64,000 nucleotides of DNA from Bradyrhizobium arachidis (GTDB lineage: Bacteria; Pseudomonadota; Alphaproteobacteria; Rhizobiales; Xanthobacteraceae): assembly GCF_024758505.1 (NCBI RefSeq), contig NZ_CP077970.1, forward strand, positions 8,556,001 to 8,620,000, written 5' to 3'. How positions within the stretch are numbered: position 1 is the first letter of the stretch; every line of letters begins with the position of its first letter. Shown here piece by piece: positions 14,997 to 25,388 of the stretch. The position numbers and the translations under genes were made by a program. The notes under the pieces were generated by a model. It had not been told where the DNA came from and did no database searches. It saw only the letters and a list, made by a program, of their open reading frames with translations.

Positions 14997-15443
14997 CTAA
15001 ATCACATCGGCCTTCATCAGGGTGCGGATCGTTTTCGGGATCGGCTGGGCGCGGCCGCCGCTGATGAAGGCGACGCGTACCTCGGCCTTCACAAGCACGT
15101 CCTCGCCGCGCCGCACCTCCTGGTTCAGCATGATGGAGGCGCCATTCACCGCGACCGGCCAGGTGACGATGTCGAGGACGTCGTCCATGCGCGCGGGTTT
15201 CAGGAAATCCAGATGCATCGAGCGCACGACGAAGGCAAAGCCCGGGCTTTCGGTCTCGGCCTGCTCGAACAGCGAATGCTGCTCGGCGCCCATCAGTCGC
15301 AGATGATTGGTGCGCCCGCGCTCCATGAAGCGCAGATAATTGGCGTGGTAGACGATGCCGGAAAAATCGGTGTCCTCGTAGTAGACACGGACCTGCATGT
15401 GGTGGCGGCCGTCGCGGATCTCGCCGTCGAGATGTTCAGTCAC
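14997..15443 (-). CDS. ybgC: acyl-CoA thioesterase YbgC, Tol-Pal associated type
   Basis: A 148-residue hotdog-fold thioesterase that hydrolyses short-chain acyl-CoA. The signature YYEDTDFSGIVYHANYLRFMERGR carries the catalytic Asp (in DTD) and the family's Tyr-His. FLKPARMDDVLDI follows. The start read here is GTG (15443); an ATG inside (MQVRVYYEDTD) lies 15 residues later. The family is usually linked to tolQRAB and ruvABC; here ruvABC is upstream on the same strand but no tol gene follows in the window, so the linkage is broken at this side. Confidence 0.9.
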   Translation of the reverse strand: MTEHLDGEIRDGRHHMQVRVYYEDTDFSGIVYHANYLRFMERGRTNHLRLMGAEQHSLFEQAETESPGFAFVVRSMHLDFLKPARMDDVLDIVTWPVAVNGASIMLNQEVRRGEDVLVKAEVRVAFISGGRAQPIPKTIRTLMKADVI

Positions 15444-15512
15444 GTCGCGCGCCTCGCTTCACGCCTCGGAAGCGCCCGTTTTGCGCAAAATCCGGCGGTT
15501 GCGCAAGCTTGG

Positions 15513-16448
15513 TTACGACACCGCGGGCGGTGTCCTCCCCAGCGTCACCAGCACGATTTCCGGCGGCACGCCGACGCGGACCGGCAAAATGCTGCAACCG
15601 AGGCCGCCGGAGACGATGACGTCGCATTTCAGCCGCACATGGCCATAAGCGAGCTTGACAACGTCGCCCGGCAAGGCCGGCGCCCAGCCGAGCAGGCGCA
15701 CCTGGCCGCCATGGGTGTGCCCGGACAATTGCAGCGCGACGCGCGAAGGCACGCGCGGCGCGATGTTCGGCTCATGCGCGAGCAGGATGACCGGCGCGTC
15801 GTCCGTGACTTTTGCGAGCGTTGCGTTGAGATCGTCGACGCCGACGCGCGGCACGGGGCGGAAGCGCCGCGCCGGCATGTAGGCGAGCTGGTCGCCGAGG
15901 CCGGCGAGCCAGAACGGACGCCCGCCGCTGGTGAGGCGCACGACGTCGTTCTCGTAGACGGGAATGCCGGTGGCTTCCAACGCGCGATGGGCGATCGTCG
16001 GCCCGTGCCCGGCCCGCTGCACGATCTTGTCGTCCCAGTAGTCGTGATTGCCCATGATGGCGTGGACGCCGAGCGGCGCCTTGAGCTGGGCGAGCACGGC
16101 CGCCCATTCGTTCGCCGGGATGAAGCGCGTGACGCGGCGGTGGCCCGCGACGTAGTCGCCGAGCAGCACCACGATGTCGGCGTTCAGCGCATTGGTGCGC
16201 TCGACGATCCCCTCGATCCGCTCCAGCGACATCCAGGGATCGCAGGCATGGAGGTCGGCGAGCACGGCGATCTTGAGGGGGAAATCGGCCGGCCATTGCC
16301 GCGGCATCGGGTGATAGCGCTTGATGCGCAGCCGCATCGGCTCGACACCGACGCCATAGGCGGCGGTCGAGACGCCGAGGGCGGACAGACCGCCGATTGA
16401 GCCGAAGAATTGCCGCCGCGTGAGCATGAAGGACCGATCGTGATGCAA
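15513..16448 (-). CDS. calcineurin-like metallophosphoesterase with Tat-type N-terminus
   Basis: A 311-residue phosphoesterase. The N-terminus has a twin-arginine pattern (LTRRQFFGSIGGLSALG), so it is probably exported folded. The metal motifs are in order: DLHACD, GDYVAGHRR (GD-type), GNHDYWDD, and GHTHGGQV with the preceding LLAHEPN. The family includes UDP-sugar and cyclic nucleotide phosphoesterases, such as YkuE-like enzymes. ATG 16448 follows AAGG at a suitable distance, whereas the ATG at 16427 has none. It sits between ybgC and the duplicated-domain gene. Confidence 0.87.
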   Translation of the reverse strand: MHHDRSFMLTRRQFFGSIGGLSALGVSTAAYGVGVEPMRLRIKRYHPMPRQWPADFPLKIAVLADLHACDPWMSLERIEGIVERTNALNADIVVLLGDYVAGHRRVTRFIPANEWAAVLAQLKAPLGVHAIMGNHDYWDDKIVQRAGHGPTIAHRALEATGIPVYENDVVRLTSGGRPFWLAGLGDQLAYMPARRFRPVPRVGVDDLNATLAKVTDDAPVILLAHEPNIAPRVPSRVALQLSGHTHGGQVRLLGWAPALPGDVVKLAYGHVRLKCDVIVSGGLGCSILPVRVGVPPEIVLVTLGRTPPAVS

Positions 16449-16452
16449 GCCT

Positions 16453-16552
16453 TAAAGCGCGATGGCTTTGGGTCGAATCGTCATCGCGCTTTAGCTCTTT
16501 GTTCGAGCATGATCTTCTCGGAAAACCGCTGAGCACTTTTCCGGATCATGCT
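16453..16552. repeat. Rhizobiales-type compound palindrome
   Basis: A first inverted repeat, TAAAGCGCGATG (16453-16464) with CATCGCGCTTTA (16482-16493), is followed by a second, GCATGATC (16507-16514) with GATCATGC (16544-16551). The central text (TTTGTTCGAGCATGATCTTC, TCGGAAAACCGCT) is a familiar dispersed element of Rhizobiales. It occupies most of the gap before the phosphoesterase start. Confidence 0.85.
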
Positions 16553-16613
16553 TCAAATGACGCCCGATTGGAGCGGAATTGGGATGCGCTCGTGCAGTTC
16601 TTCAGCAGAAAGA

Positions 16614-17486
16614 TTACCGGCGTCGAGGACCGCCGACCAGTGCGTCCATCCGCAGCTTCAGTTCCTCCGGCGCGCGGTAGTACCAGACGCCGCCAAGCAG
16701 CTGGTGAAAGCGGCGATTGGCGCGGGCCTCGCGCTCGATGCGATCGATGGTCGCAAGGCTGATCACCTCCTCGAGCGGGCCGGCGGCGAGCACCGACAGC
16801 AGCACGGGGTTGGTCTCGATCTTCAGGATTTCAAGGATCAGGTCGATCAAACCATCGGGATCGTCTTCGCGCAGGTCGCGCTCGCAATCCATGATCGCGA
16901 AGAAATTGTCGTCCCAGTCGCGGTCCGCCTTCGAGTACTCCTCGACCCACGCGCGGGCAAGATCCGGCACCGTCAACCTCTTGCAGTCGAGCGGCTCGCG
17001 CGGCGTGCGCTGCGCAGCATGGTCGGCGCGCCAGGCCGCAGCGTGAGCGATCTTGGCGATGCGCAACATCAGCGGTTGGTCCGGGGCGAAGTGAACGCCT
17101 CCGAGCAGCCAGCGCAGGCGTTCGCTATAGCGCGCCTCATGCTCGATCCGGTCGATCACCTCGTCGCCATGCATGTAGAGCAACGGGTGCAGGAGCTTGT
17201 CGCTGAGCTGCATCACGGTCGGCTTGTCGCTTTCGGTCTTCAGCACTTCCAGGATGAGATCGAACGCAGCCTGCGGCCGCCGGTGCGGCAGATGATCGAA
17301 ATAGGTTTTCGTCGCAAGGATGCCGCCGGCCTGATCGCGACGGCTGACGCACTGGAGCGCGCACCACATCGACGCCAGTTCGGCGAGCGGCACGGAATCC
17401 AGAAACGCCTCGGTCTCGTCGGGCGTGTTCAGCTCCGGCTTGCCCGCAAGGGCGTCCAGCAGTTTTGCGTCTTGGGGCGACACCAT
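16614..17486 (-). CDS. hypothetical protein with two related domains (DUF6869-like)
   Basis: A 290-residue, helix-rich cytoplasmic protein made of two similar halves. Each half has a block ending FDLILEVLKTE or LIDLILEILKIE, then EVIDRIEHEARYSERLRWLLGGV or TIDRIEREARANRRFHQLLGGV. The middle part reads DLARAWVEEYSKADRDWDDNFF, which resembles DUF6869. No catalytic motif is visible. It lies downstream of ruvB, separated by 87 bases. Its job is unknown; the name DUF6869 is from memory and not checked. Confidence 0.7.
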   Translation of the reverse strand: MVSPQDAKLLDALAGKPELNTPDETEAFLDSVPLAELASMWCALQCVSRRDQAGGILATKTYFDHLPHRRPQAAFDLILEVLKTESDKPTVMQLSDKLLHPLLYMHGDEVIDRIEHEARYSERLRWLLGGVHFAPDQPLMLRIAKIAHAAAWRADHAAQRTPREPLDCKRLTVPDLARAWVEEYSKADRDWDDNFFAIMDCERDLREDDPDGLIDLILEILKIETNPVLLSVLAAGPLEEVISLATIDRIEREARANRRFHQLLGGVWYYRAPEELKLRMDALVGGPRRR

Positions 17487-17573
17487 GTCTCACTCCGGGC
17501 ATGCGCGAGCAGCGATCGTGACCGCCGCAAGTTCGCATTAGTGCGGGAATGGAACAGGTGGGTTCAACGAGGG

Positions 17574-18626
17574 CTAATCCCCGTCGCTCTCGTCGCCGCC
17601 GAACAAGCCGAACTGCGCGGGATCGCGCGTCGGCTCGTTGATGCCGAGATGCTTGAAGGCGTGCGACGTCAAGAGACGGCCGCGCGGGGTGCGCTGGAGA
17701 TAGCCGCACTGGATCAGATAGGGCTCGATGATGTCCTCGATCGCGTCGCGCGGCTCGGACAGCGCGGCCGCCATCGTCTCCACACCGACGGGACCGCCGC
17801 CATAGTTGAGCGCGATCGTCGTGAGGTAGCGCCGGTCCATGGCATCCAAGCCTGCGGCGTCGACCTCGAGCGCGCTGAGCGCATGATCGGCGATCTTGCG
17901 GTCGATCTGGTCGGCATTCGCGGCCGAGGCAAAGTCGCGCACCCGCCGCAGCAGGCGGCCGGCGATGCGCGGCGTGCCGCGGGCGCGGCGCGCGATCTCG
18001 TTGGCGCCATCGGCGGTCATGCCGACATTGAGCACGCGCGCGCCGCGGGTGACGATCTTCTCCAGTTCCTCGATGGTGTAGAAATTCAGCCTGATAGGGA
18101 TGCCAAAGCGGTCGCGCAGCGGATTGGTGAGAAGGCCCGCGCGCGTGGTGGCGCCGACGAGCGTGAATTTCGACAGCTCGATCTTCACCGAGCGCGCCGC
18201 GGGGCCCTCGCCGATGATGAGATCGAGCTGAAAATCCTCCATCGCGGGATAGAGCACCTCTTCGACCGCGGGGCTCAGGCGATGGATCTCGTCAATGAAC
18301 AGCACGTCGCGCTCTTCGAGGTTCGTCAGCAGCGCGGCGAGATCGCCGGCCTTGGCGATCACGGGGCCTGATGTCGCGCGAAAGCCGACGCCGAGCTCTT
18401 TTGCCACGATCTGCGCCAGCGTGGTCTTGCCGAGACCGGGGGGGCCTACGAACAGCACGTGGTCCAGCGCCTCGCCGCGCTTGCGCGCGGCCTCGATGAA
18501 CACGGAGAGATTCTTGCGCGCCTGCTGCTGGCCGACGAAATCGGTCAGCGTCTGCGGACGCATCGCGGTGTCGCCGACGTCGTCGCTGCGGCGCTCGGGC
18601 GAGACCATGCGGGAGGGCGTGTTCAT
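17574..18626 (-). CDS. ruvB: Holliday junction branch migration helicase RuvB
   Basis: A 350-residue AAA+ ATPase that drives branch migration of Holliday junctions with RuvA. Walker A is GPPGLGKTT at residues 61-69, Walker B is DEIH at 112-115, the sensor 1 region is [10 protein letters not shown], and the C-terminal winged helix ends YLQRTPRGR. The length is normal for the family. The gene overlaps the cytidine deaminase by four bases. The ruvA and ruvC genes are on the same strand further upstream, with two unrelated genes between ruvA and ruvB. Confidence 0.98.
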   Translation of the reverse strand: MNTPSRMVSPERRSDDVGDTAMRPQTLTDFVGQQQARKNLSVFIEAARKRGEALDHVLFVGPPGLGKTTLAQIVAKELGVGFRATSGPVIAKAGDLAALLTNLEERDVLFIDEIHRLSPAVEEVLYPAMEDFQLDLIIGEGPAARSVKIELSKFTLVGATTRAGLLTNPLRDRFGIPIRLNFYTIEELEKIVTRGARVLNVGMTADGANEIARRARGTPRIAGRLLRRVRDFASAANADQIDRKIADHALSALEVDAAGLDAMDRRYLTTIALNYGGGPVGVETMAAALSEPRDAIEDIIEPYLIQCGYLQRTPRGRLLTSHAFKHLGINEPTRDPAQFGLFGGDESDGD

Positions 18627-19042
18627 TCGCTTCCCCGCCTGTACTTGTTCGGCAGCAACTCACTGATGAGTGCGACCTTCGGCTCGCGGCCATTGTCGGG
18701 GACGATGACCCGCGCCTTGGCGTCATAGTCGTGGATCAGTTCGCGGCAGATGCCGCAGGGTGAGACCACCGCGATCTTGCCGGGTTCGCCGGGCTTGGGG
18801 TGGCGCACCGCGACGATGGTCTCGATGCCGTGGTCGCCGGTCTCCGTGATGGCGCGGCCGATGGCAATGGCTTCAGCGCAGACCGCGATACGGCCGATAT
18901 AGGCATCGATGTTGACGCCGGTCACGATGCGGCCGTCGCGGGTTCGCATGGCGGCACCGACCTCCTGCCAGTCGTTGCGATAACGCTGGCTGATCGCTTC
19001 GGTCGCGGCGGCAATGAGTTCGTTGTCTTCGTTGCTCAACAT
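18623..19042 (-). CDS. cytidine deaminase family protein
   Basis: A 139-residue zinc deaminase. The zinc site has [11 protein letters not shown] (Cys and the catalytic Glu) and PCGICREL (two Cys), the pattern of tetrameric cytidine deaminases and blasticidin S deaminase-like proteins. It would deaminate cytidine or a related compound in the cytoplasm. It overlaps ruvB by four bases and is therefore translationally coupled to it. Whether the substrate is a free nucleoside is not shown by the sequence. Confidence 0.88.
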   Translation of the reverse strand: MLSNEDNELIAAATEAISQRYRNDWQEVGAAMRTRDGRIVTGVNIDAYIGRIAVCAEAIAIGRAITETGDHGIETIVAVRHPKPGEPGKIAVVSPCGICRELIHDYDAKARVIVPDNGREPKVALISELLPNKYRRGSE

Positions 19043-19097
19043 GGCGGAAAATATGATCCTTCGTCACCCCCGGGCCCGACGATGCGGGAGGGCGTAT

Positions 19098-19628
19098 TCA
19101 TGCAGCGATGCTACCACGATGTAGAGGTTTCGCGAGCCACCAGCACAGGCTAGCCGGAATGACCGCCAGCACGGCGAGCATGGCCGAGAGCGTCAGCGCT
19201 TGTTGCGCGGACCGGACGCCCGGCAGGATCGCGGCCGACGATTCCGAGGGCACCACGAACGTGCCGAACACGACAAAGCCGGCGATGGCAATGACCGTGG
19301 CGACCCACGCCATCCAGATCATGTTGATGCCGGCATAGACCGAGGCCAGCGCGAATATCAGCCCGGCCGCGACCGACGGCAGGAACGACGTGAACATCGT
19401 CGCGAGCGCAAGCAACCCGACTGCGACCGAGATCAAGGTGCGCAAGGCGTCGAGCTCGAGCAGCGCGAGAAACATTTGCAACAGCGCCGCGCCGAACGCG
19501 ACAACGATCAGGGAAACCAGCGCCGCGATCGTCAGCGGTCCCACAATCGAGAAAATCAGGACGATGCCGATCGCGCGCACGAAACGACCGGCAATGGCGC
19601 CGGCAGAATAATGGCGCGGCTCCTTCAC
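19098..19628 (-). CDS. multi-pass membrane protein between ruvA and the deaminase
   Basis: A 176-residue protein with about five hydrophobic segments, for example residues ~15-45 ([18 protein letters not shown]), ~60-85, ~95-115, ~110-130 and ~150-168. The C-terminus is [14 protein letters not shown]. It has no recognised motif. The ATG overlaps the stop of ruvA in ATGA, so it is coupled to it. A membrane protein in a recombination operon is unexpected, and its role is unknown. Confidence 0.75.
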   Translation of the reverse strand: MKEPRHYSAGAIAGRFVRAIGIVLIFSIVGPLTIAALVSLIVVAFGAALLQMFLALLELDALRTLISVAVGLLALATMFTSFLPSVAAGLIFALASVYAGINMIWMAWVATVIAIAGFVVFGTFVVPSESSAAILPGVRSAQQALTLSAMLAVLAVIPASLCWWLAKPLHRGSIAA

Positions 19629-20242
19629 TTCGCGAGCTCCTTCAAGCCCAGGCGGATCAATTGCGCCGTCTCGGCCTTCTCGCCGGCGCTGCGCGAAGCG
19701 GCGGCAATCGCGGCGGCCGCCTGCGGCTGGCCGTAGCCGAGATTGACGAGCGCAGAGATCGCATCCGCGACGGGGCGCGGCGCGCGCTGCTCGTCGACGG
19801 CACCGGCCAGATGCACCACCGCCGGATCGACATTGGCAAACGCCGGCGCCTTGTCCTTCAATTCGGTGACGATGCGCTCGGCAACCTTGGGGCCGACGCC
19901 CGGCGTGCGCGCCACCGCGGCCTTGTCGCGCAGCGCGATTGCATTGGCGAGATCGGACGGGTTAAGCGTGCCGAGCACGGCGAGCGCGACCTTTGCGCCG
20001 ACCCCCTGCACGGTCTGCAGCAGGCGAAACCATTCGCGCTCGGTATCGCTGCGGAAGCCGAACAGCTTGATCTGATCCTCGCGGACATAGGTCTCGATCG
20101 AGAGCACGGCGGCCTCGCCCGGCGACGGCAGATGCTGCAGCGTGCGCGCCGAGCAATGCACCTGATAGCCGACGCCGCCGACGTCGAGGATGACATAGTC
20201 CTCGCCGTAGGAATCGATCAGGCCCTTGAGTTTGCCGATCAT
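19625..20242 (-). CDS. ruvA: Holliday junction branch migration protein RuvA
   Basis: A 205-residue protein that binds Holliday junctions as a tetramer and loads RuvB. The N-terminus [20 protein letters not shown] is typical, followed by helix-hairpin-helix motifs ([13 protein letters not shown] and [19 protein letters not shown]) and a C-terminal RuvB-binding domain. It overlaps ruvC by four bases. Confidence 0.98.
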   Translation of the reverse strand: MIGKLKGLIDSYGEDYVILDVGGVGYQVHCSARTLQHLPSPGEAAVLSIETYVREDQIKLFGFRSDTEREWFRLLQTVQGVGAKVALAVLGTLNPSDLANAIALRDKAAVARTPGVGPKVAERIVTELKDKAPAFANVDPAVVHLAGAVDEQRAPRPVADAISALVNLGYGQPQAAAAIAAASRSAGEKAETAQLIRLGLKELAK

Positions 20243-20766
20243 AGGCCGGCCACCTTCAGCCGCAGTGCTGCGCTCTGGCGGTGATGGGCGTGGGTGATGG
20301 CGATGGCGAGCGCATCGGCGGCGTCCGCCGAGGGCGGCTCGGCCTTGGGCAGCAGGATTTTGAGCATCATCGCGATCTGGTTCTTGTCGGCGTGGCCTGC
20401 GCCGACCACCGTCTTCTTGACCTGGTTGGGCGCGTATTCGGCCACCGAGATGCCGAACATCGCGGGCGCCAGCATGGCGACGCCGCGGGCCTGGCCGAGT
20501 TTCAGCGTCGCAACGCCGTCCTTGTTGACAAAAGTCTGCTCGACGGCGGCCTCCACCGGCTTGTGAGCGGACAGCACGGACGCGAGCCCCTCATGGATCG
20601 CGAGCAGCCGGCTCGACAGCGGCAGATCGCCTGATGGTTCCACCGAGCCGCAGGCAACGTAGATCAGCCGGTTGCCGTCAGCCTCGATCACGCCCCAGCC
20701 GGTGCGGCGCAGGCCGGGGTCGATGCCGATGATGCGAACGGGGCCGCGAATCGGGAGCGCAGTCAT
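20239..20766 (-). CDS. ruvC: crossover junction endodeoxyribonuclease RuvC
   Basis: A 175-residue resolvase that cuts Holliday junctions. The catalytic acids are visible: the first Asp in [15 protein letters not shown], Glu in [13 protein letters not shown], and the last pair in [17 protein letters not shown]. The start at 20766 ([14 protein letters not shown]) matches the usual length; the frame continues to 20871 but that part is unlike the family. It is the first of the overlapping ruvC-ruvA-membrane protein chain. Confidence 0.97.
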   Translation of the reverse strand: MTALPIRGPVRIIGIDPGLRRTGWGVIEADGNRLIYVACGSVEPSGDLPLSSRLLAIHEGLASVLSAHKPVEAAVEQTFVNKDGVATLKLGQARGVAMLAPAMFGISVAEYAPNQVKKTVVGAGHADKNQIAMMLKILLPKAEPPSADAADALAIAITHAHHRQSAALRLKVAGL

Positions 20767-20960
20767 AGGCCAGTGATAGCGGCTGGCCGGCGCGGGGGAA
20801 ACAGAAACGGAACGAAGTCCCCGGGGAATGGGTGCCTCGCGTGCTTGGGCCGCGCCACCCGCCACAAGCACAGCGTCATACCCCGCGACCCGGCTACGCC
20901 AAGGCTTCGCCGGGGCTTGTGGTCTTGGGGCGCCGAAGCTTTAGCGTAGGCGGCAAGCGG

Positions 20961-21041
20961 GGTATCCAGTACGCCGCGGCCTTTCCGTATCACGGCGCTG
21001 TTTCTAGGATACTGGATCGCCCGCCCTCGCGGGCGATGACA
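20961..21041. repeat. intergenic repeat family C, copy 1
   Basis: Starts GTATCCAGTACGCCGCGGC and ends GCCCGCCCTCGCGGGCGATGAC, with an ATACTGGAT arm that pairs with ATCCAGTA. Copies are at 27023 and 48074. The 190 bases to its left hold a CCCCGCGACCCGG-type hairpin series and no gene. Confidence 0.8.
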
Positions 21042-21062
21042 GTGGAAGTCGGGGGCCGCCCT

Positions 21063-21809
21063 TCACCCACCCATCTTCGCCATCAGCGCGTCGGAGATCT
21101 CGAAGTTGGCGTAGACGTTCTGAACGTCGTCGTGCTCGTTGAGCAGGTCCATCAGCTTCAAAAGCTTCTCGCCGGTCTCGTCGTCCACCGACACCGTGTT
21201 CTGCGGCTTCCAGATCAGCGCGGCCTTGCGCGGCTCGCCGAACTTGGCTTCCAGCGCCTTGGCGACGTCGCGATAGCCTTCGGTCGAGGCGTAGATCTCG
21301 TGGCCGTTCTCGCCCGAGATGACGTCGTCGGCGCCGGCCTCGATGGCGGCGTCCAGCACCGCATCGTCGGAGGCGACACTGCGGTCATATTCGATGATTC
21401 CGGTGCGGTCGAACATGAAGGAGACCGAGCCGGTTTCGCCGAGATTGCCGCCGGATTTTGTGAAGAAGGAGCGGATGTCGGAGGCGGCGCGGTTGCGGTT
21501 GTCGGTCAGCGCCTCGACGATGACGGCGACGCCGCCGGGGCCGTACCCCTCGTAGCGGATCTCGTCATAATTCTCGCCGTCACTGCCGAGCGCCTTCTTG
21601 ATCGCGCGCTCGATATTGTCCTTCGGCATGTTCTCCTGCCGCGCGGCGATCACGGCGGCGCGCAGGCGCGGGTTCATGTTAGGATCCGGCGTCCCGAGCT
21701 TGGCGGCGACGGTGATTTCGCGGGCCAGCTTACCGAACAGCTTCGACTTCTGCGCATCCTGCCGCCCCTTGCGGTGCATGATGTTCTTGAATTGGGAATG
21801 TCCGGCCAT
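21063..21809 (-). CDS. yebC: YebC/PmpR family regulator
   Basis: A 248-residue protein of the YebC/PmpR family, associated with translation and with transcription regulation. The start [20 protein letters not shown] is characteristic, followed by [20 protein letters not shown] and [17 protein letters not shown]. The ATG at 21809 has GAGAGACCACGC before it; the 23 codons beyond are not conserved. It is commonly found immediately upstream of ruvC, as here, though separated from it by 296 bases of repeats. Confidence 0.97.
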   Translation of the reverse strand: MAGHSQFKNIMHRKGRQDAQKSKLFGKLAREITVAAKLGTPDPNMNPRLRAAVIAARQENMPKDNIERAIKKALGSDGENYDEIRYEGYGPGGVAVIVEALTDNRNRAASDIRSFFTKSGGNLGETGSVSFMFDRTGIIEYDRSVASDDAVLDAAIEAGADDVISGENGHEIYASTEGYRDVAKALEAKFGEPRKAALIWKPQNTVSVDDETGEKLLKLMDLLNEHDDVQNVYANFEISDALMAKMGG

Positions 21810-22014
21810 GCGTGGTCTCTCGGGAATCGTCCGGGGTGTGGAGGTGGGAAAGCGCGGCCTTATAGGCCGCCAAGCCACCGATTTGAAAGAGGCTCTTATA
21901 CTTTAAGGTAGTACCGTAGGGGCCTCTATGCCCAGATCTCAGGCACCTGTTAACCCTGATTTCATTCCGGACTGCGAAAATACTGCCGTCCCATCTCCCG
22001 ACAAGAGTGACCTG

Positions 22015-23769
22015 ATGGCGTTCGGACTATTTCGCAAGCGCGTCCCGGATGAGGCTGCGCCCCCGGCGACCCCGCAGGCTGCCCAGCCCGCCGTCGAACA
22101 GACCCCCGCCGCGGAAGGCGATTCGGCCAAGGAAATATTGGAACTGCTGGAACTCGAGCTCGGCGCCATGATCCGCCAGCTCGAGCGCGCGGCCCACTCG
22201 GTCGCCGGCGGTGCGGAAGCGACCGCGACCACGCTTGCGACCATCCGCGCGCGCACGGACGCGCTGACCGGGCGCAGCAGCGCCGCACAGTCGACGGCCA
22301 CCACCTTCGCCAATGCCGCCGACAAGTTCACCCAGTCGGCGCAGGGCATCGGCGCCCAGGTGCGCGAGGCCGGCAAGCTCGCCGACCAGGCGAGCGCGGC
22401 CGCGCAGGAGGCCCGCGCCAATGTCGACCGCCTGCGCGAATCCTCCGCGGCCATCGGCAACGTCGTCAATTTGATCGCGCAGATCGCGCGCCAGACCACG
22501 CTCCTTGCTCTCAATTCCACGATTGAGGCGGCGCGCGCCGGCGCGGCCGGCAAGGGCTTTGCGGTCGTCGCCACCGAGGTCAAGGCGCTGGCGGTGCAGA
22601 CCCAGAGCGCGACCGAAGAGATCACCAAGAAGATCGAGACCCTGCAGAAGGACGCCGCCGGCTCCGCCGACGCGGTGCATCGCATCTCGCAGGCGATCGA
22701 AGCGATCCGCCCTGTGTTCGAGACCGTCGACGGCGCGGTCGCCGAGCAGAACGCCACGACAAACGAAATTTCCGGCAACGCCGCGACCGCATCGCAATTC
22801 ATCGTCTCCGTCGGCGACAGCGCCGCCGAGATCGACGCCGCCACGAAGGCGGCGGAAGCACATGGCGAGAGCGTCGCCAGCGCCGGCAAGGCCGTCACGA
22901 CGTTTGCGCAAAAGCTCAAGTCGCGTTGCGCCGTACTGTTGCGGCAGAGCGAGCATGACGACCGCCGCCAGACCGAGCGGCTGCCCTGCCATCTCAAGCT
23001 CGAGATCAAGTCGGCGCGGGGTGCAGCGACCATGCCGGTCTACGAGATCGCGATGGGTGGCGTGTTGATCGGCGGCCCGGATGCCGGAAGGCTCGCAGCC
23101 AACGAGACTATCGACGGCGCGCTCGAACATGTCGGCGCCTGCCGGCTGCGCGTCACCGAACAGACCAAGGCCGGCGCGCGGGCGCAATTCGTGAACCCGA
23201 GCGCCGAGCTCCGCGAAAAGATCGAAGACAAGCTCTGGTCGATCCACGAGGAGAACACCGAGCTCGTGACCCGCGCCATGGAGGCGGGCAGCGCGCTGAC
23301 CAAGATCTTCGAGCAGGCGGTGGCGCGCGGCGAGGTCTCGCTCGACGATCTCTTCGACACCGCCTACGCGGAGATATCAGGCACCAATCCGCAGCAATAC
23401 CGCACCCGCTATCTCGACTGGGCCGACCGCGCGCTGCCGCCATTCCAGGAAGCGTTTTTGGCGAAGGAGCCGCGGATGGCATTCAGCGCCATGGTCGACC
23501 GCAACGGCTTCTTGCCGGTGCACAACAAGATCTATTCGCACCCGCAGCGTCCGGGTGACGTCGCCTGGAACACTGCCAACAGTCGCAACCGGCGTATCTT
23601 CAACGACCTGGCCGGGCTTGCTGCGGCGCGCAATACCCGCTCCTACCTGGTTCAGAGCTATGCGCGCGACATGGGTAACGGGAACACGGTGATGATGCGC
23701 GAGATCGACGTGCCGATCCGCGTGCAGGGCCGGCACTGGGGCGGATTCCGGACGGCTTACAAGCTCTGA
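22015..23769 (+). CDS. soluble chemoreceptor with internal PilZ-like segment and C-terminal sensor domain
   Basis: A 584-residue protein (613 if it starts at ATG 21928, which has AGGGG six bases before it). The receptor signalling domain spans ~45-300 and contains [21 protein letters not shown] (part) and [20 protein letters not shown]. Residues ~305-390 look like a PilZ domain ([29 protein letters not shown]). A C-terminal domain (~420-584) contains [40 protein letters not shown] and [10 protein letters not shown]. The same C-terminal domain closes the next gene. There is no membrane segment, so it is a cytoplasmic receptor with sensor after signaller. Cyclic-di-GMP binding is only inferred. 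Confidence 0.84.
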   Translation: MAFGLFRKRVPDEAAPPATPQAAQPAVEQTPAAEGDSAKEILELLELELGAMIRQLERAAHSVAGGAEATATTLATIRARTDALTGRSSAAQSTATTFANAADKFTQSAQGIGAQVREAGKLADQASAAAQEARANVDRLRESSAAIGNVVNLIAQIARQTTLLALNSTIEAARAGAAGKGFAVVATEVKALAVQTQSATEEITKKIETLQKDAAGSADAVHRISQAIEAIRPVFETVDGAVAEQNATTNEISGNAATASQFIVSVGDSAAEIDAATKAAEAHGESVASAGKAVTTFAQKLKSRCAVLLRQSEHDDRRQTERLPCHLKLEIKSARGAATMPVYEIAMGGVLIGGPDAGRLAANETIDGALEHVGACRLRVTEQTKAGARAQFVNPSAELREKIEDKLWSIHEENTELVTRAMEAGSALTKIFEQAVARGEVSLDDLFDTAYAEISGTNPQQYRTRYLDWADRALPPFQEAFLAKEPRMAFSAMVDRNGFLPVHNKIYSHPQRPGDVAWNTANSRNRRIFNDLAGLAAARNTRSYLVQSYARDMGNGNTVMMREIDVPIRVQGRHWGGFRTAYKL

Positions 23770-23918
23770 AGCACGAATCGGGCTAACTAAAGTGCGATAT
23801 GCACGCTTCCGTGCACGCTCAGGCAAGACCGGCGGTGCGAATCGCGCTCTAGAATCGCACAGGGAATGGAACGCCGCGTGGGTCGATCGATCGGCTCTGG
23901 CTGGAGGAAATTTGAAAT

Positions 23919-25343
23919 ATGTCCGTCGTGCAACTTGCAGTTTTGGACACCGCATCCAACCGGTCGCTGGCCGAACGTCTCATCGACCAGCTCGCCGACC
24001 GTATCGGCGGCCTCGGGGTGGAGCTTGCCGACATCGCCGGTAACGTCCAGGAAGTCGCAAGCCGCGTTTCCAACCAGTCGGAACGCTTCCACCACCTGCA
24101 GACGACGGCCGAGACGATGGTCTCGGCCAATCGCGACATCGCCAACGCCTCTCAGGCCGTGCAATCGACCACGTCGGCCGCGGTTGGCGAGATCGTGCAG
24201 TCGCGCAGCGCGGTAGATGCCGCGGTCCAGCACATCGCCGAGCTCGTCGAGGCGGTTGGGCGCATCGAGGCGCGGCTCGGCGCCGTCGGCTCGGCGCTGT
24301 CCCAGGTCGCAAAAGTCTCGGGCTCGATCGAGGCGATTGCCAAGCAGACCAATCTGCTCGCGCTCAATGCCACGATCGAAGCGGCCCGTGCGGGCAGCGC
24401 CGGCCGCGGCTTCGCCGTGGTCGCAAGCGAAGTGAAGAGCCTCGCCGAAGGCACCCGCCAGGCCACGCAGCAGATCTCCGACACCGTGCGCGATCTCGAC
24501 GGCCAGATCGGCAGCCTGATCGGCGAAAGCAGCGACGCCTCGCTGCGCGCCAAGAGCGCGGGCGAAGGCGCCCAGCAGATCTCCGGCATCATTGCGCGCG
24601 TGCAGCAGGGCATTGCGTCGGTCGGCCTGGAGATCGACGGCGTCGCCCGGGCCGCGACCTCCAATCTCGGCCATTGCGACACCGTCATCACCGAACTCAG
24701 CGAGCTCGCAAAGGGCGTCGACCTCTCCTCGCGCGACCTCAGAAACGCCGACGAGCGCGTCGCAAAGCTCCTGGAGACCTCCGAAGGCCTGATCGCGCTG
24801 ATCGCCGACAGCGGCGTGGAGACCTCGGATGCGCCGCTGATCCGCGTCGTCGTCGAGACCGCCAGGCACATCTCGGCCGAGTTCGAGGCCGCCATCGACC
24901 GCGGCGAGATCACGCTCGACAAGCTGATGGACCAGAATTATCGGGAAATCCCCGGCACCGATCCGAAGCAGTATCTCACCAAATACGTCGAATTCACCGA
25001 CCGCGTGCTGCCGGCGATCCAGGACCCGATTCAAAAATCCGATCCGCGCATCGTGTTCTGCGTCGCCTGGGCCAAGGGCGGCTATCTGCCGACGCATAAT
25101 CCCAACTACCGCCTGCCGCAGGGCAAGGATCCGGTCTGGAACAACGCCAATTGCCGCAACCGCCGCCTGTTCTCCGATCGCGCGGTGAAGAAGGTGGCGG
25201 CCAGCACAAAGCCCTTCCTGCTGCAAACCTATCGCCGCGACATGGGCGGCGGACAGTTCGTGTTGATGAAGGATCTGTCCGCGCCGATCATGGTGAAGGG
25301 CAAGCACTGGGGCGCGTTCCGGATGGGGTTTCGGCAGGGCTGA
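23919..25343 (+). CDS. soluble chemoreceptor with C-terminal sensor domain
   Basis: A 474-residue paralogue of the upstream gene. The signalling domain (residues ~20-290) has the tip [20 protein letters not shown] and [20 protein letters not shown]. The C-terminal domain (~310-474) matches the neighbour's: [59 protein letters not shown] and [10 protein letters not shown]. The PilZ-like segment of the neighbour is absent. It has no membrane segment. The two probably arose by duplication and signal to a chemosensory array or to a cytoplasmic cluster. Confidence 0.87.
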   Translation: MSVVQLAVLDTASNRSLAERLIDQLADRIGGLGVELADIAGNVQEVASRVSNQSERFHHLQTTAETMVSANRDIANASQAVQSTTSAAVGEIVQSRSAVDAAVQHIAELVEAVGRIEARLGAVGSALSQVAKVSGSIEAIAKQTNLLALNATIEAARAGSAGRGFAVVASEVKSLAEGTRQATQQISDTVRDLDGQIGSLIGESSDASLRAKSAGEGAQQISGIIARVQQGIASVGLEIDGVARAATSNLGHCDTVITELSELAKGVDLSSRDLRNADERVAKLLETSEGLIALIADSGVETSDAPLIRVVVETARHISAEFEAAIDRGEITLDKLMDQNYREIPGTDPKQYLTKYVEFTDRVLPAIQDPIQKSDPRIVFCVAWAKGGYLPTHNPNYRLPQGKDPVWNNANCRNRRLFSDRAVKKVAASTKPFLLQTYRRDMGGGQFVLMKDLSAPIMVKGKHWGAFRMGFRQG

Positions 25344-25388
25344 GGCCGGCAGGTAGCACCGTCGCCGCGAAGTGCGATGGTCCCCAAT

